A stretch of DNA of 64,000 nt from the NCBI GenBank assembly GCA_002331385.1, contig DCYB01000010.1, forward strand, positions 421,322-485,321, in the 5' to 3' direction. Below, piece by piece: positions 48,622 to 57,556 of the stretch (position 1 is the first letter of the stretch; each line of letters opens with the position of its first letter). Source of the stretch: Comamonadaceae bacterium UBA2121. Its GTDB lineage: Bacteria > Pseudomonadota > Gammaproteobacteria > Burkholderiales > Burkholderiaceae_C. The notes under the pieces are model-generated. The model saw only the letters and a list, made by a program, of their open reading frames with translations, made no database searches and had not been told where the DNA came from. Both the position numbers and the translations under genes were made by a program.

Positions 48622-51246
48622 ATGAGCAAACCCACTTTTTCAGTCGCAGACATTCGCAAGACATTCCTGGACTTTTTTGCATCCAAGGGGCACACCGTGG
48701 TGGCGTCCAGCTCGCTGGTGCCGGGCAACGACCCGACGCTGATGTTTACCAATTCGGGCATGGTGCAGTTCAAGGATGTGTTCCTTGGCAGCGACAAGCG
48801 TCCCTACACCCGCGCCACATCCGTGCAGGCGTGCCTGCGCGCTGGCGGCAAGCACAACGACCTCGAAAACGTGGGCTACACCGCGCGCCACCACACTTTC
48901 TTCGAGATGCTGGGCAACTGGTCGTTTGGTGACTACTTCAAGCTGGAGTCCATCCAGTGGGGCTGGGAGCTACTGACGCAGGTGTTCGGACTGCCGGCCG
49001 ACAAGCTGCTCGCCACCGTCTATGAAGAAGACGACGAGGCCTACGACATCTGGACCAAGGTCATCGGCCTGCCGCCCGAGCGCGTGATCCGCATTGGTGA
49101 CAACAAGGGTGGCCGCTACAAGAGCGACAACTTCTGGATGATGGCCGACACCGGCCCGTGCGGTCCCTGCTCGGAAATCTTCTACGACCACGGCGCGCAC
49201 ATCGCTGGCGGCCCTCCGGGCAGCCCGGATGAAGACGGCGACCGCTTCATCGAGATCTGGAACCACGTGTTCATGCAGTTCGATATGAAGGAAGACGGCT
49301 CCGTGGTCAAGCTGCCTGCGCCGTGCGTGGATACGGGCATGGGACTGGAGCGCCTGGCCGCCATCCTGCAACACGTGCACAGCAACTACGAGATCGACCT
49401 GTTCCAGGCGCTCATCAAGGCGGCCGCGCGCGAGACGCACATCGCTGATCTGCAGACGCCTTCGCTGAAGGTGATTGCCGACCACATCCGCGCGACCTCG
49501 TTCCTCGTGGCCGATGGCGTGATTCCGTCCAACGAAGGCCGTGGCTATGTGCAGCGCCGCATCATCCGCCGCGCCATCCGCCATGGCTACAAGCTGGGCC
49601 AGAAGACGCCGTTCTTCCACAAGCTCGTGGCCGATCTGGTGGTGCAGATGGGCGATGCCTATCCCAAGCTCAAGGAGCAGGAAGCGCACATCACCAGCGT
49701 GCTCAAGGCGGAAGAAGAACGCTTCTTCGAGACGCTGGCCAACGGCATGGAAATCCTGGACGCCGCTCTTGCAGGCGGTGTGACGACGTTGCCCGGTGAC
49801 GTGGCGTTCAAGCTGCACGACACCTACGGCTTCCCGCTCGACCTCACGAATGACGTGGCGCGCGAGCGTGACGTGACGGTGGACGAAGCAGGCTTCAACG
49901 CCGCCATGGAACACCAGAAGAGCACCGCGCGTGCCGCGGGCAAGTTCAAGATGGACCGGGCGCTGGAATACACCGGCGATGCCAATACGTTCACCGGCTA
50001 CGAGCATCGGAGCGAATCGGCCAAGGTGGTTGCGCTGTACCACGAAGGTGAAAGCGTGAACGAACTCACGGTCGGCCAAAGCGGCGTGGTCGTGCTCGAC
50101 ACGACGCCGTTCTATGCCGAGTCCGGTGGTCAGGTGGGTGATCAGGGCCAGATCGTTGCGGGCACTTCCGTGTTCAAGGTGGAGGACACGCTGAAGGTCA
50201 AGGCCGACGTGTATGGCCACCACGGCACGCTCGAATCAGGCGCGCTCAAGGTGGGCGATGCCGTGCAGGCCGAGGTGGACACCGCCGTGCGTGCATCGAC
50301 CATGCGCAACCACTCGGTCACGCACATCATGCACAAGGCGCTGCGCGAGGTGCTGGGCGCGCATGTGCAGCAAAAGGGCTCGCTGGTGAACGCCGATCGC
50401 ACGCGCTTCGACTTTGCGCACAACGCACCAGTGACGGCAGAGCAGATCCGCGACATCGAATCGCGTGTGAACAAGGAAATCCTGGCCAACTCCGACACGC
50501 AAGCGCGCGTGATGGACATCGAGAGCGCGCAGAAGACGGGCGCCATGATGCTGTTCGGCGAAAAATACGGCGAGACCGTGCGCGTGCTGGACATCGGCAG
50601 CAGCCGCGAACTGTGCGGCGGCACGCACGTGCAGCGCACGGGTGACATCGGCCTGTTCAAGGTGGTGGCCGAATCTGGCGTGGCCGCTGGCGTGCGCCGC
50701 GTCGAAGCCGTGACCGGCGAAAACGCGCTGGCCTACCTGCAGTCGCTGGAGTCCACCGTGGACGAAGCGGCGGCAGTGCTGAAGGCGCCGACGGCGGAAC
50801 TCACCCACCGCATTGGCTCGGCACTGGAGCAGATCAAGGCGCTCGAAAAGGAAGTCGCTGCACTCAAGGGCAAGCTGGCTTCCAGTCAGGGTGACGAACT
50901 GGTGTCGCAGGCAGCAGACGTGAACGGCATCAAGGTGCTGGCCGCGAAGCTGGAAGGCGCTGACGCCAAGACCCTGCGCGAAACCATGGACAAGCTCAAG
51001 GACAAGCTGGGTGCCGCAGCCATCGTGCTCGCCACCGTCGATGGCGACAAGGTGCAATTGGCCGCGGGCGTGACCAAAGCCGAAACCGCCAAGGTCAAGG
51101 CAGGCGAGCTGGTGAACTTCGTCGCGCAGCAAGTGGGCGGCAAGGGCGGCGGCAAGCCGGACATGGCCATGGCTGGCGGCACGGATGCCTCCCAATTGGC
51201 GGCTGCACTGGCATCGGTGCAAGCCTGGGTGGCAGAGCGCGTCTAA
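48622..51246 (+). CDS. alaS: Alanyl-tRNA synthetase
   Basis: This 874-aa class II synthetase charges tRNA-Ala and edits Ser/Gly. The aminoacylation domain includes RATSVQACLRAGGKHNDLENV, YTARHHTFFEMLGNWSFGDY and the motif-3 region DTGMGLERLAA. The editing domain has the zinc-type HSVTHIMHKALR (HxxxH) and ELCGGTHVQRTG (CxxxH). The C-Ala domain follows with lysine-rich helices. The ATG at 48622 (MSKPTFSVADIRKTFLDFF) is the family start. It is monocistronic, with a strong terminator. Confidence 0.97.
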   Translation: MSKPTFSVADIRKTFLDFFASKGHTVVASSSLVPGNDPTLMFTNSGMVQFKDVFLGSDKRPYTRATSVQACLRAGGKHNDLENVGYTARHHTFFEMLGNWSFGDYFKLESIQWGWELLTQVFGLPADKLLATVYEEDDEAYDIWTKVIGLPPERVIRIGDNKGGRYKSDNFWMMADTGPCGPCSEIFYDHGAHIAGGPPGSPDEDGDRFIEIWNHVFMQFDMKEDGSVVKLPAPCVDTGMGLERLAAILQHVHSNYEIDLFQALIKAAARETHIADLQTPSLKVIADHIRATSFLVADGVIPSNEGRGYVQRRIIRRAIRHGYKLGQKTPFFHKLVADLVVQMGDAYPKLKEQEAHITSVLKAEEERFFETLANGMEILDAALAGGVTTLPGDVAFKLHDTYGFPLDLTNDVARERDVTVDEAGFNAAMEHQKSTARAAGKFKMDRALEYTGDANTFTGYEHRSESAKVVALYHEGESVNELTVGQSGVVVLDTTPFYAESGGQVGDQGQIVAGTSVFKVEDTLKVKADVYGHHGTLESGALKVGDAVQAEVDTAVRASTMRNHSVTHIMHKALREVLGAHVQQKGSLVNADRTRFDFAHNAPVTAEQIRDIESRVNKEILANSDTQARVMDIESAQKTGAMMLFGEKYGETVRVLDIGSSRELCGGTHVQRTGDIGLFKVVAESGVAAGVRRVEAVTGENALAYLQSLESTVDEAAAVLKAPTAELTHRIGSALEQIKALEKEVAALKGKLASSQGDELVSQAADVNGIKVLAAKLEGADAKTLRETMDKLKDKLGAAAIVLATVDGDKVQLAAGVTKAETAKVKAGELVNFVAQQVGGKGGGKPDMAMAGGTDASQLAAALASVQAWVAERV

Positions 51247-51270
51247 AGCGCGCTGCTGCGTCGCTTGACG

Positions 51271-51305
51271 AAAAGGTGGCTGGCAACAGCCACCTTTTTT
51301 GTTTT
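51271..51305 (+). terminator. Intrinsic terminator after alaS
   Basis: AAAAGGTGGCTG (51271-51282) and CAGCCACCTTTT (51287-51298) form a perfect 12-bp stem with a GCAA tetraloop, then a T-rich tail. It also lies at the end of the convergent FNT gene and may serve both. Confidence 0.95.
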
Positions 51306-52169
51306 TCAGTCATCCTGACGGCCCGCTGATGATCGGTCCGTCGCCTTGGCGTCGCCGTTTTGGCGGTCGGGCATTTCCTCCTTGATCTGCGCCCACGCAA
51401 TCAGGGCGAACAGGCCAGTGCCGCCGATCACATTGCCAAGCAGTGCAGGCAGGACGTTGCCGAGAAACACCTGACCGAAGGCCGCTTCGCCATTCCAGAC
51501 CAGGGCAAACAACTCGGTCGATCCCACCACGACGTGGGTGAAGCCTCCAAGCCCGATGAGATAGGTGACGAGAAAGATCAGCGGGAAATCCGCACCTTTC
51601 AATGTGGCGCGCGACCACACGAGCGAGGCGATGAGCAGCCCCGCTGGCACGCCCTTGGCAAGTGTTTCGCCAAATCCGAGCGCCTGAACTTCGCGTGACA
51701 GGTGCAGCGCCGCGCTCACGGTGTCGCTGCTGAACATAGGGGTCTTGATCAGGCACAGCGCCATCAACGCCGTGCCCAGAAAGTTGGCCGACAGGCTGAT
51801 GCCCCAGATGCGCAGCGTGCTCAGGAAATGCGCTGGCGTGGGCTTGAGGATCGTGGGTAATACGGGCGAAATGGTGTTCTCGGTGAACAATTGCAGCTTG
51901 GCGTACATCACCATGATGAAGCCGATCGTGTAGCCCGTGCTGGCGAGGGCGTGCTGCCAACGCAGTCCGTCAAACTCGGCAAACAACGCCGCCTTGCAAA
52001 TGAGCGAAAACGACACCAGGATGCCCGCCGCCAGCGCCGACCAGAACAGCGACGAGGTAGGCCGCCGCATCTCCGAAATGCCCTCTTTGGAGATGGCCGC
52101 GTATATCTCTGGCGAGTTGAGGGAATGAGGCTCCTTTTCAGGCGGCCTGAACAACAGTGATTTGAGCAA
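51306..52169 (-). CDS. yfdC: Formate/nitrite-transporter (FNT) family channel, YfdC-like
   Basis: This 287-aa protein has six hydrophobic helices typical of FNT pentameric anion channels. The pore region has QLFTENTISPVLPTI and the central-His segment THVVVGSTELFALV, both closely matching E. coli YfdC. The substrate is not certain; FNT proteins carry formate, nitrite, hydrosulfide and similar monovalent anions. Translation appears to start at a TTG (52169) that follows GCGGAG by 6 nt. An internal ATG at 52070 is possible but loses a YfdC-like N-terminal helix. It is convergent with alaS. Confidence 0.87.
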   Translation of the reverse strand: MLKSLLFRPPEKEPHSLNSPEIYAAISKEGISEMRRPTSSLFWSALAAGILVSFSLICKAALFAEFDGLRWQHALASTGYTIGFIMVMYAKLQLFTENTISPVLPTILKPTPAHFLSTLRIWGISLSANFLGTALMALCLIKTPMFSSDTVSAALHLSREVQALGFGETLAKGVPAGLLIASLVWSRATLKGADFPLIFLVTYLIGLGGFTHVVVGSTELFALVWNGEAAFGQVFLGNVLPALLGNVIGGTGLFALIAWAQIKEEMPDRQNGDAKATDRSSAGRQDD

Positions 52170-52291
52170 GACAGTCTCCGCTACGCAGACGCATGGTGAA
52201 ATGGTTTTCCACGATTCTGCGCAATGGCGTGGGCGTGTCTGTCATCCAAATTCCCGGCGATAGGTGATCCAGCCCGATTTCCTGCACGCAT

Positions 52292-52324
52292 AAAAAAACC
52301 TCCCGGCAGAGGTGCCGGGAGGTT
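52292..52324 (-). terminator. Intrinsic terminator after yeiH
   Basis: AACCTCCCGGCA (52297-52308) and TGCCGGGAGGTT (52313-52324) form a perfect 12-bp stem with loop GAGG. On the minus strand the T-run is the complement of 52292-52298. It lies 78 nt after the yeiH stop. Confidence 0.93.
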
Positions 52325-52401
52325 GTGAGGATGGGGCATGGGCATGCCCCACGGAGTCTTCCTGTTTACTTCTTCTTTCCTGGCTTTCGCTTGTTGTCTC
52401 C

Positions 52402-53487
52402 TCAGGCCCCTAGCAAAAAGTGGTTCAGCAGACCGCCACCCACCACCAGCCACACGGCCAGTAGAGCGGCCAGCATCAGAGGCTTGGCTCCGGCGTTCTT
52501 GATGGCGCTGGCGTGGGTGGTCAGGCCCAGAGCCGCCATGGCCATGGCCAACAGGATATTGGCACCAGCGTTCACATTGCTCACCAGTTCGGCGGGCAGC
52601 AGGTTCAGCGAATTGAACAGCACCACAGCGATGAAGCCGAAAGCGAACCATGGAATGGTCATCTTGGACTTGCCGCCGCTGTTCGCGCCAGCTTCGCTGC
52701 GCTCGGTGCGTGCCAGCCATGCCGAGAGCATGAGCAGGAACGGCGCCAGCATCATCACGCGCACCATCTTGGTCACCACAGCAGTGTCAGCGGCTTCCGG
52801 GCCCATGGCACGGGCAGCGGCCACCACCTGGGCCACTTCGTGCACGGTGGAGCCGGTGAAGATACCGAACTCGCGCTGGCCGCCGGGGATGAAGCCGCTC
52901 GTCAGGTTCCACTGGTACAGGGCCGGGTAGAGGAAGATGCAGATCGTGCCGAACACCACCACGGTGGCGACGGCCACGGTGACTTGCTCGGAGCGTGCCT
53001 TCACCACAGGCTCGGTGCCCAGAACGGCGGCGGCACCGCAGATCGAGCTGCCTGCGCCGATCAGCATGACCGTCTTGCGGTCCATGCCGAGCCAGCGCGT
53101 GCCCATCCACATGGCCAGCAGGAAGGTGCCGCCCACGATGATGGCGTCGATCATCACGCCTGCCACGCCAACGTGGGCGATGTCCGCCGTGGTCAGGCGA
53201 AAGCCGTACAGCACGATGCCCAGACGCAGCAGGGTTTGCTTGGTGAAGCCAATGCCTGCACCGGCAGTCGGCGCAATGCTGCCGTAGACCGTGTTGCCCA
53301 GCAGCATGCCGATCACGATGGCCAGCGTGAGCAGGCTCAGGCCGTGCGAGGCAAACCAGTCGATCTTGCCCAGATACGTGGCGACACCAGCGATGGCGGC
53401 GCACAGCAGCACGCCGGGAAGGCGCTTAACCCAGATCGAACCGGAGGGTCCGTGCGCTGGTGGAACAGCCGATTTTGCAGTGGACAT
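52402..53487 (-). CDS. yeiH: YeiH family putative sulfate/anion exporter
   Basis: This 361-aa protein has about ten hydrophobic segments of the UPF0324/YeiH family. Signature pieces are LLRLGIVLYGFRLT, IGAGSSICGAAAVLGTEPV, GIFTGSTVHEVAQVVAAA and WFAFGFIAVVLFNSL. Members are thought to export sulfite, taurine-derived or cysteine-related anions. It is divergent from a LysR gene of the CysB-like YeiE type, the same layout as yeiH-yeiE in E. coli. Confidence 0.88.
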   Translation of the reverse strand: MSTAKSAVPPAHGPSGSIWVKRLPGVLLCAAIAGVATYLGKIDWFASHGLSLLTLAIVIGMLLGNTVYGSIAPTAGAGIGFTKQTLLRLGIVLYGFRLTTADIAHVGVAGVMIDAIIVGGTFLLAMWMGTRWLGMDRKTVMLIGAGSSICGAAAVLGTEPVVKARSEQVTVAVATVVVFGTICIFLYPALYQWNLTSGFIPGGQREFGIFTGSTVHEVAQVVAAARAMGPEAADTAVVTKMVRVMMLAPFLLMLSAWLARTERSEAGANSGGKSKMTIPWFAFGFIAVVLFNSLNLLPAELVSNVNAGANILLAMAMAALGLTTHASAIKNAGAKPLMLAALLAVWLVVGGGLLNHFLLGA

Positions 53488-53723
53488 GGATTGGTCTTCT
53501 TTCTAGTTCTGCGCTGCGACTGGACGGATCCCTATCGACTGCCGCGACGCGATGTTTCATTGCCGAATGCGGCTAATGTCGTCAAAAACGCATCAACGAT
53601 CCAACAGATACTTTTTCTATAATCAAATAACCAAATCGCTTAATAACCTCTGCTTCTAAAGAAATTGATAGCGGAGATGTGTTATCTGGCCTGTGCAAAT
53701 TCGCAGAAAGTGGAAAGACTTAT

Positions 53724-54668
53724 ATGGACGTTCTACGTCTGACGTTGAGGCAATTGCAGATCTTCATGGCCGTGGCGCGCACCGGCAGCACGGCCAGCGC
53801 GGCGGATGCCATCGCCTTGTCGCAATCGGCCACCAGTTCCGCGATCAACGAACTGGAGCGCGTGCTGTCGCTGCGCTTGTTCGACCGCTCCGGCCGGCGT
53901 CTGGTGCTCAACGACAACGGTCGCGCCTTGCTGCCGCGCGCGCAGGCTCTGCTGGAAGGGGCACTTGATGTGGAGCGCATGGGCCTTGCGCCCGAAGAGC
54001 AATTGCAGATGCTGCGCATTGGCGCCAGCACCACGCTGGGCAACCATGTGCTGCCGCGCCTGCTGGCGGACTATCTGGGCGAGCGGCACGCGCATGCCGC
54101 GTCGTGGCATGCGCGCGTGGCCATCAACAACAGTGCAGAAATTTGCGCACGCGTGGCGGCGTTTGAGCTCGACATCGGCCTGATCGAAGGGCCTTCGCAC
54201 GAGCCCGCCTTGCAGATCCATCCGTGGCTGCGCGATGAACTGGTGCTGGTGGCATCGCCCACGCACGCCACCGTGCGCACCTCGCAGAGCACGCGCAAAC
54301 CACTCAGTATCGATGCGCTGCGTCAGGCCGTGTGGCTGGTGCGGGAAGAAGGCTCGGGCACGCGCGAAGCGTCCGATGCGGCGGTGCTGCCGCATTTGGG
54401 CGGGTTTCAGCGCAGCATCGAATTGGGCAGTTCAGAGGCTATCCGCAGTGCGGCGGCGCTCGGGCTCGGCATTGCCTGCCTGTCGCGTTTTGTGATCGAT
54501 GACTATGTGCGCGATACGCGGCTCAAGATCCTCGACACCGAAATGCCCCACACGGAGCGCCAATGCTATTGGGTGGTGCACAAGGACAAGCATTTCACGC
54601 CCGCGCTCAAGGCGTTCGTGGCGCTGCTGGAGTCGTCTTCCGGCCGCGGCGCGGCCAGGGCACCCTGA
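53724..54668 (+). CDS. yeiE: LysR-family regulator, YeiE-like
   Basis: This 314-aa LysR protein has the N-terminal HTH LTLRQLQIFMAVARTGSTASAA with SQSATSSAINELERVL, and a C-terminal effector domain with REEGSGTREASDAAVLPHL. The ATG at 53724 follows GGAAAG; upstream residues in the same frame lack the family pattern. It is divergent from yeiH, which it probably controls. The 236-bp region between them contains a TATAAT at 53618 and repeated ATAACC, but no clear -35. Confidence 0.87.
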   Translation: MDVLRLTLRQLQIFMAVARTGSTASAADAIALSQSATSSAINELERVLSLRLFDRSGRRLVLNDNGRALLPRAQALLEGALDVERMGLAPEEQLQMLRIGASTTLGNHVLPRLLADYLGERHAHAASWHARVAINNSAEICARVAAFELDIGLIEGPSHEPALQIHPWLRDELVLVASPTHATVRTSQSTRKPLSIDALRQAVWLVREEGSGTREASDAAVLPHLGGFQRSIELGSSEAIRSAAALGLGIACLSRFVIDDYVRDTRLKILDTEMPHTERQCYWVVHKDKHFTPALKAFVALLESSSGRGAARAP

Positions 54669-54671
54669 GCG

Positions 54672-55679
54672 TCAGAACAGCTCGACTTCGCTGTGCGCGA
54701 TCTGGGCCTTGAGCAGGCCCTGGCGCATCAACTCGTCGTAGCAGTGCACCTGATTGCGGCCATTTTCCTTGGCGTAGTAGAGCGCCTGATCTGCGCGCCC
54801 CAGCACTTCGACGGGCGCGCCTTGCTGCGCGGCGCAGTAGCCGATGCTCACGGAGATGCCGCCAATCTGCGGAAACATGGTCTGCTTCACGCGCGCGCGA
54901 AAGCGCTCGAAGGCTTCATGCGCCGCGGCTTCGGTATGGCTGCGCAGCAGCACCACGAACTCTTCGCCGCCAAAGCGGAAGATGCGGTCCTGCGCCCGAA
55001 ACGAGTTGCGCAGCAGGTTGGCCACCAGGATCAGCACTTCGTCGCCGTAGAGATGGCCGTATTCGTCGTTCACGCGCTTGAAGTGGTCGATGTCGAGAAT
55101 TGCCAGCCATTGCTGCGGCGGCGCATCCTTGGCACGTGCAGGGTCGCCAGTCGGTGCGGCGTAGCGCGCGAATTGCTCTTCGAAGGTCTTGCGGTTGTGC
55201 AGGCCGGTGAGCGCGTCGCGTTCGCTGTAGTCGAGCAGATTCTGGTAGTTCTGATAGACGCGGAACACGCCCAGGATCACGTCGCGCTGCTGGCGTGAAA
55301 ACGCCTTGCGCTGCGTGATTTCAAGGCAGGCGTGGGCCTTGTCGTTCACCCACACGGGTAGCCACAGCGTGTGCATGGGTGCGTCTGCGCGCACGGCGCT
55401 GGTCGCCTTCTGCTCGATGCAACGCGCCAGTTCGGGCAACTCATCGAGCGTCTGGCGCGCCGGATCGGACGCAGCGTCGCAGTGTGAGGTGATGACCTCG
55501 CCATCCTCGCTCCAACTGCGCGGGCGCACCATGACCTCGGCGTCCGCGAAGAAGAACTCCAGCGCGCGCACGCGCATGTCCGTGCCCAATTGCAGCAACG
55601 TCTGCAACACCGACAGCTCCAGCCGCAACTGGTCGCGGTGCCCTGTCATTTCCACAAGATGCTGGAGGATCGGTGCCAT
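54672..55679 (-). CDS. Diguanylate cyclase (GGDEF domain, GAF-like N-terminus)
   Basis: This 335-aa protein has an N-terminal about 140 residues (LRLELSVLQTLLQLGTD... then LPVWVNDKAHACLEITQ) that form a GAF-like sensor. The GGDEF domain spans about 155-325, with active GGEEF at 237-241 and an intact inhibitory RxxD (RAQD, 228-231) five residues before it. It is therefore predicted to make c-di-GMP and be feedback-controlled. It lies downstream of trmB on the same strand (47 nt) and is convergent with yeiE. The c-di-GMP link to the NfrB-type operon is only functional, not genetic. Confidence 0.9.
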   Translation of the reverse strand: MAPILQHLVEMTGHRDQLRLELSVLQTLLQLGTDMRVRALEFFFADAEVMVRPRSWSEDGEVITSHCDAASDPARQTLDELPELARCIEQKATSAVRADAPMHTLWLPVWVNDKAHACLEITQRKAFSRQQRDVILGVFRVYQNYQNLLDYSERDALTGLHNRKTFEEQFARYAAPTGDPARAKDAPPQQWLAILDIDHFKRVNDEYGHLYGDEVLILVANLLRNSFRAQDRIFRFGGEEFVVLLRSHTEAAAHEAFERFRARVKQTMFPQIGGISVSIGYCAAQQGAPVEVLGRADQALYYAKENGRNQVHCYDELMRQGLLKAQIAHSEVELF

Positions 55680-55726
55680 GGGACGCTGCGGAGCCTTTCG
55701 TCGGGTGATGGATGGCGACGCGCGTG

Positions 55727-56482
55727 TCAGCGTCGGCGGAAAACCAGATCCCAAACGCCGTGACCCAGGCGCAGGCCCCGGTTTTCGAACTTGGTGAGCG
55801 GGCGATAGTCGGGCTGCGGTGCGTAATCCTCGGCGGTGTTTTCCAGCAGCGCTTGCGCCGAGAGCACTTGCAGGATTTGCCCGGCGTAGGGCTCCCAGTC
55901 GGTCGCGCAATGGAGGTAGCCACCGGGCTTCAGGCGCGATGCGAGCTTGGCGATCAGCGGCGGCTGGATCAGGCGGCGTTTGTGGTGGCGCTTCTTGTGC
56001 CACGGATCGGGGAAGAAGATATGCACGCCATCGAGCGAGGCTTCGGGCAGCATGTGGTCGATGACTTCCACCGCGTCGTGGCGCAGGATGCGGATGTTGG
56101 CGATGTCTTTCTCGCCAATGCGCTTGAGCAGCGCTCCCACGCCGGGTTCGTGCACCTCACAGCAGAGGAAATTGTCGTGTGGGCGCACTTGGGCAATGTG
56201 CGCGGTGGCGTCCCCCATGCCGAAGCCGATTTCCAGAATCAGCGGCGCTTCGCGGCCAAACGCGGCGGTGGCGTCCAGGGCTTTGGCTTCGTAATCCAGC
56301 ACAAAGCGCGGGCCGAGCGTTTCCAGCGCTTTGGCCTGTCCCGTGGTGACGCGACCGGTACGCAGCACGTAGCTTTTGATGGTCTTGGGGTGCGCCACGC
56401 CAGCGGGTGTATCCCCGACTTCGCCGCCGTGAGGGGCGTCGTCAGGGTGAGGGGTTTCGATAGTTTGATTACTTGTTGTCAC
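55727..56482 (-). CDS. trmB: tRNA (guanine-N7-)-methyltransferase
   Basis: This 251-aa Rossmann-fold enzyme makes m7G46 in tRNAs. Family motifs are YVLRTGRVTTGQAKALE, the SAM-binding ILEIGFGMGDATAHIA and the catalytic region HIFFPDPWHKKRHHKRR. The start is a GTG at 56482 (GTG ACA ACA...); the N-terminal 35 residues are low-complexity and acidic. Length is normal for TrmB. Confidence 0.94.
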   Translation of the reverse strand: MTTSNQTIETPHPDDAPHGGEVGDTPAGVAHPKTIKSYVLRTGRVTTGQAKALETLGPRFVLDYEAKALDATAAFGREAPLILEIGFGMGDATAHIAQVRPHDNFLCCEVHEPGVGALLKRIGEKDIANIRILRHDAVEVIDHMLPEASLDGVHIFFPDPWHKKRHHKRRLIQPPLIAKLASRLKPGGYLHCATDWEPYAGQILQVLSAQALLENTAEDYAPQPDYRPLTKFENRGLRLGHGVWDLVFRRR

Positions 56483-56501
56483 AGAAGTAGATTGTAATTT
56501 C

Positions 56502-57458
56502 TTAATTGATCCGGTCGCGCCAAGTCCCTACCCAGAATGCGAGTGCATCTGTGACAGTGCCTTGGTGCAGGGTAGGCGGCATGGGCAAGCCCAGCGCGCA
56601 AGCGGCTTGGCCCAATACCTGCAGCGGCTGCGAGGTATCGACGGCAGGCGCGCCGTGTTGTTTGGAGAGCTTTTCGCCATCCTCGGCCCGCACCAGCGGG
56701 GTGTGCCAATAGGCGGGCGTTGGCACGCGCAGCGCCGTTTGCAGCAGTATCTGGCGCGGCGTATTGTCGGCCAGGTCTTCACCACGCACGACGTGGGTGA
56801 TTCCTTGGTCCGCATCGTCCACGACCACGGCCAGTTGGTACGCCCAGATGCCATCGGCGCGCAGCAGGGCGAAGTCGCCAACGGCGCTGGCAACGTCCTG
56901 GAATTGCGCTCCCAGTCGGCGATCCACCCAATGCACGCCGTTGCGCTGCACGGGCGAGGCGCCGGAGTCAGAAAGCTGGGCCTGAAACCGCGTGGCGTGA
57001 AAGCGCCATGAGCGTGCTGCGCGTCCGTGCAGTCCGTCGCGGCAGGTGCCGGGGTAGACATGCTCGGAGTGGCGCTCGTGCACGTGACCGGCTTGCGCCA
57101 GCGCGGCTTCCATGTCGCGCCGGGTGCAGGCGCATGGATAGGCCCACCGCTGCGCCACGAGTTGGTCGAGTGCCTGCCGATACCGTGCACCGCGTTCGGA
57201 CTGGTACATCGGCGGCGCATCCGGGTCCATGCCGCAGTCGGCGAGTTGGCGCAGGATGGTGGCACTGGCCTCTGGGGAGCAGCGCGGGGTGTCGACGTCT
57301 TCGATGCGCACCAGCCAGCGACCGCCTGCCGCGCGCGCATCCAGCCAGCTTGCCAGCGCCGCCACCATTGAGCCGGCATGCAGTGGCCCGGTGGGCGAGG
57401 GCGCAAATCGGCCGACGTAGCCGGTGCTTGCGGTAGAGGAAGGGTGCGCCTGAGTCAT
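56502..57458 (-). CDS. gluQ: Glutamyl-Q tRNA(Asp) synthetase
   Basis: This 318-aa truncated GluRS-like protein glutamylates queuosine at position 34 of tRNA-Asp. It has RFAPSPTGPLHAGSMVAALA, the zinc-type CAC...YPGTC arrangement (residues 107-138), VRGEDLADNTPRQILLQ and the EKLSKQ (KMSKS-like) loop. It lacks an anticodon-binding domain, as expected for GluQ-RS. The ATG at 57458 is used. It is not next to dksA, its usual neighbour in gammaproteobacteria. Confidence 0.93.
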   Translation of the reverse strand: MTQAHPSSTASTGYVGRFAPSPTGPLHAGSMVAALASWLDARAAGGRWLVRIEDVDTPRCSPEASATILRQLADCGMDPDAPPMYQSERGARYRQALDQLVAQRWAYPCACTRRDMEAALAQAGHVHERHSEHVYPGTCRDGLHGRAARSWRFHATRFQAQLSDSGASPVQRNGVHWVDRRLGAQFQDVASAVGDFALLRADGIWAYQLAVVVDDADQGITHVVRGEDLADNTPRQILLQTALRVPTPAYWHTPLVRAEDGEKLSKQHGAPAVDTSQPLQVLGQAACALGLPMPPTLHQGTVTDALAFWVGTWRDRIN

Positions 57459-57556
57459 GCGTGAAAGGGATGCGGCGCAGCGCGCCTGCCGCTGGTGGCG
57501 CAGGCGTGTGGCGCTCGTCATCCCCGGGCCGTCCGGTGGAACGAAAGGCCGTTATT

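Noticed and set aside
54672..56003. N-terminally extended diguanylate cyclase starting upstream of 55679
   Set aside because: The upstream extension is antisense to trmB and of random composition. MAPILQHLVEMTG at 55679 is the natural start.
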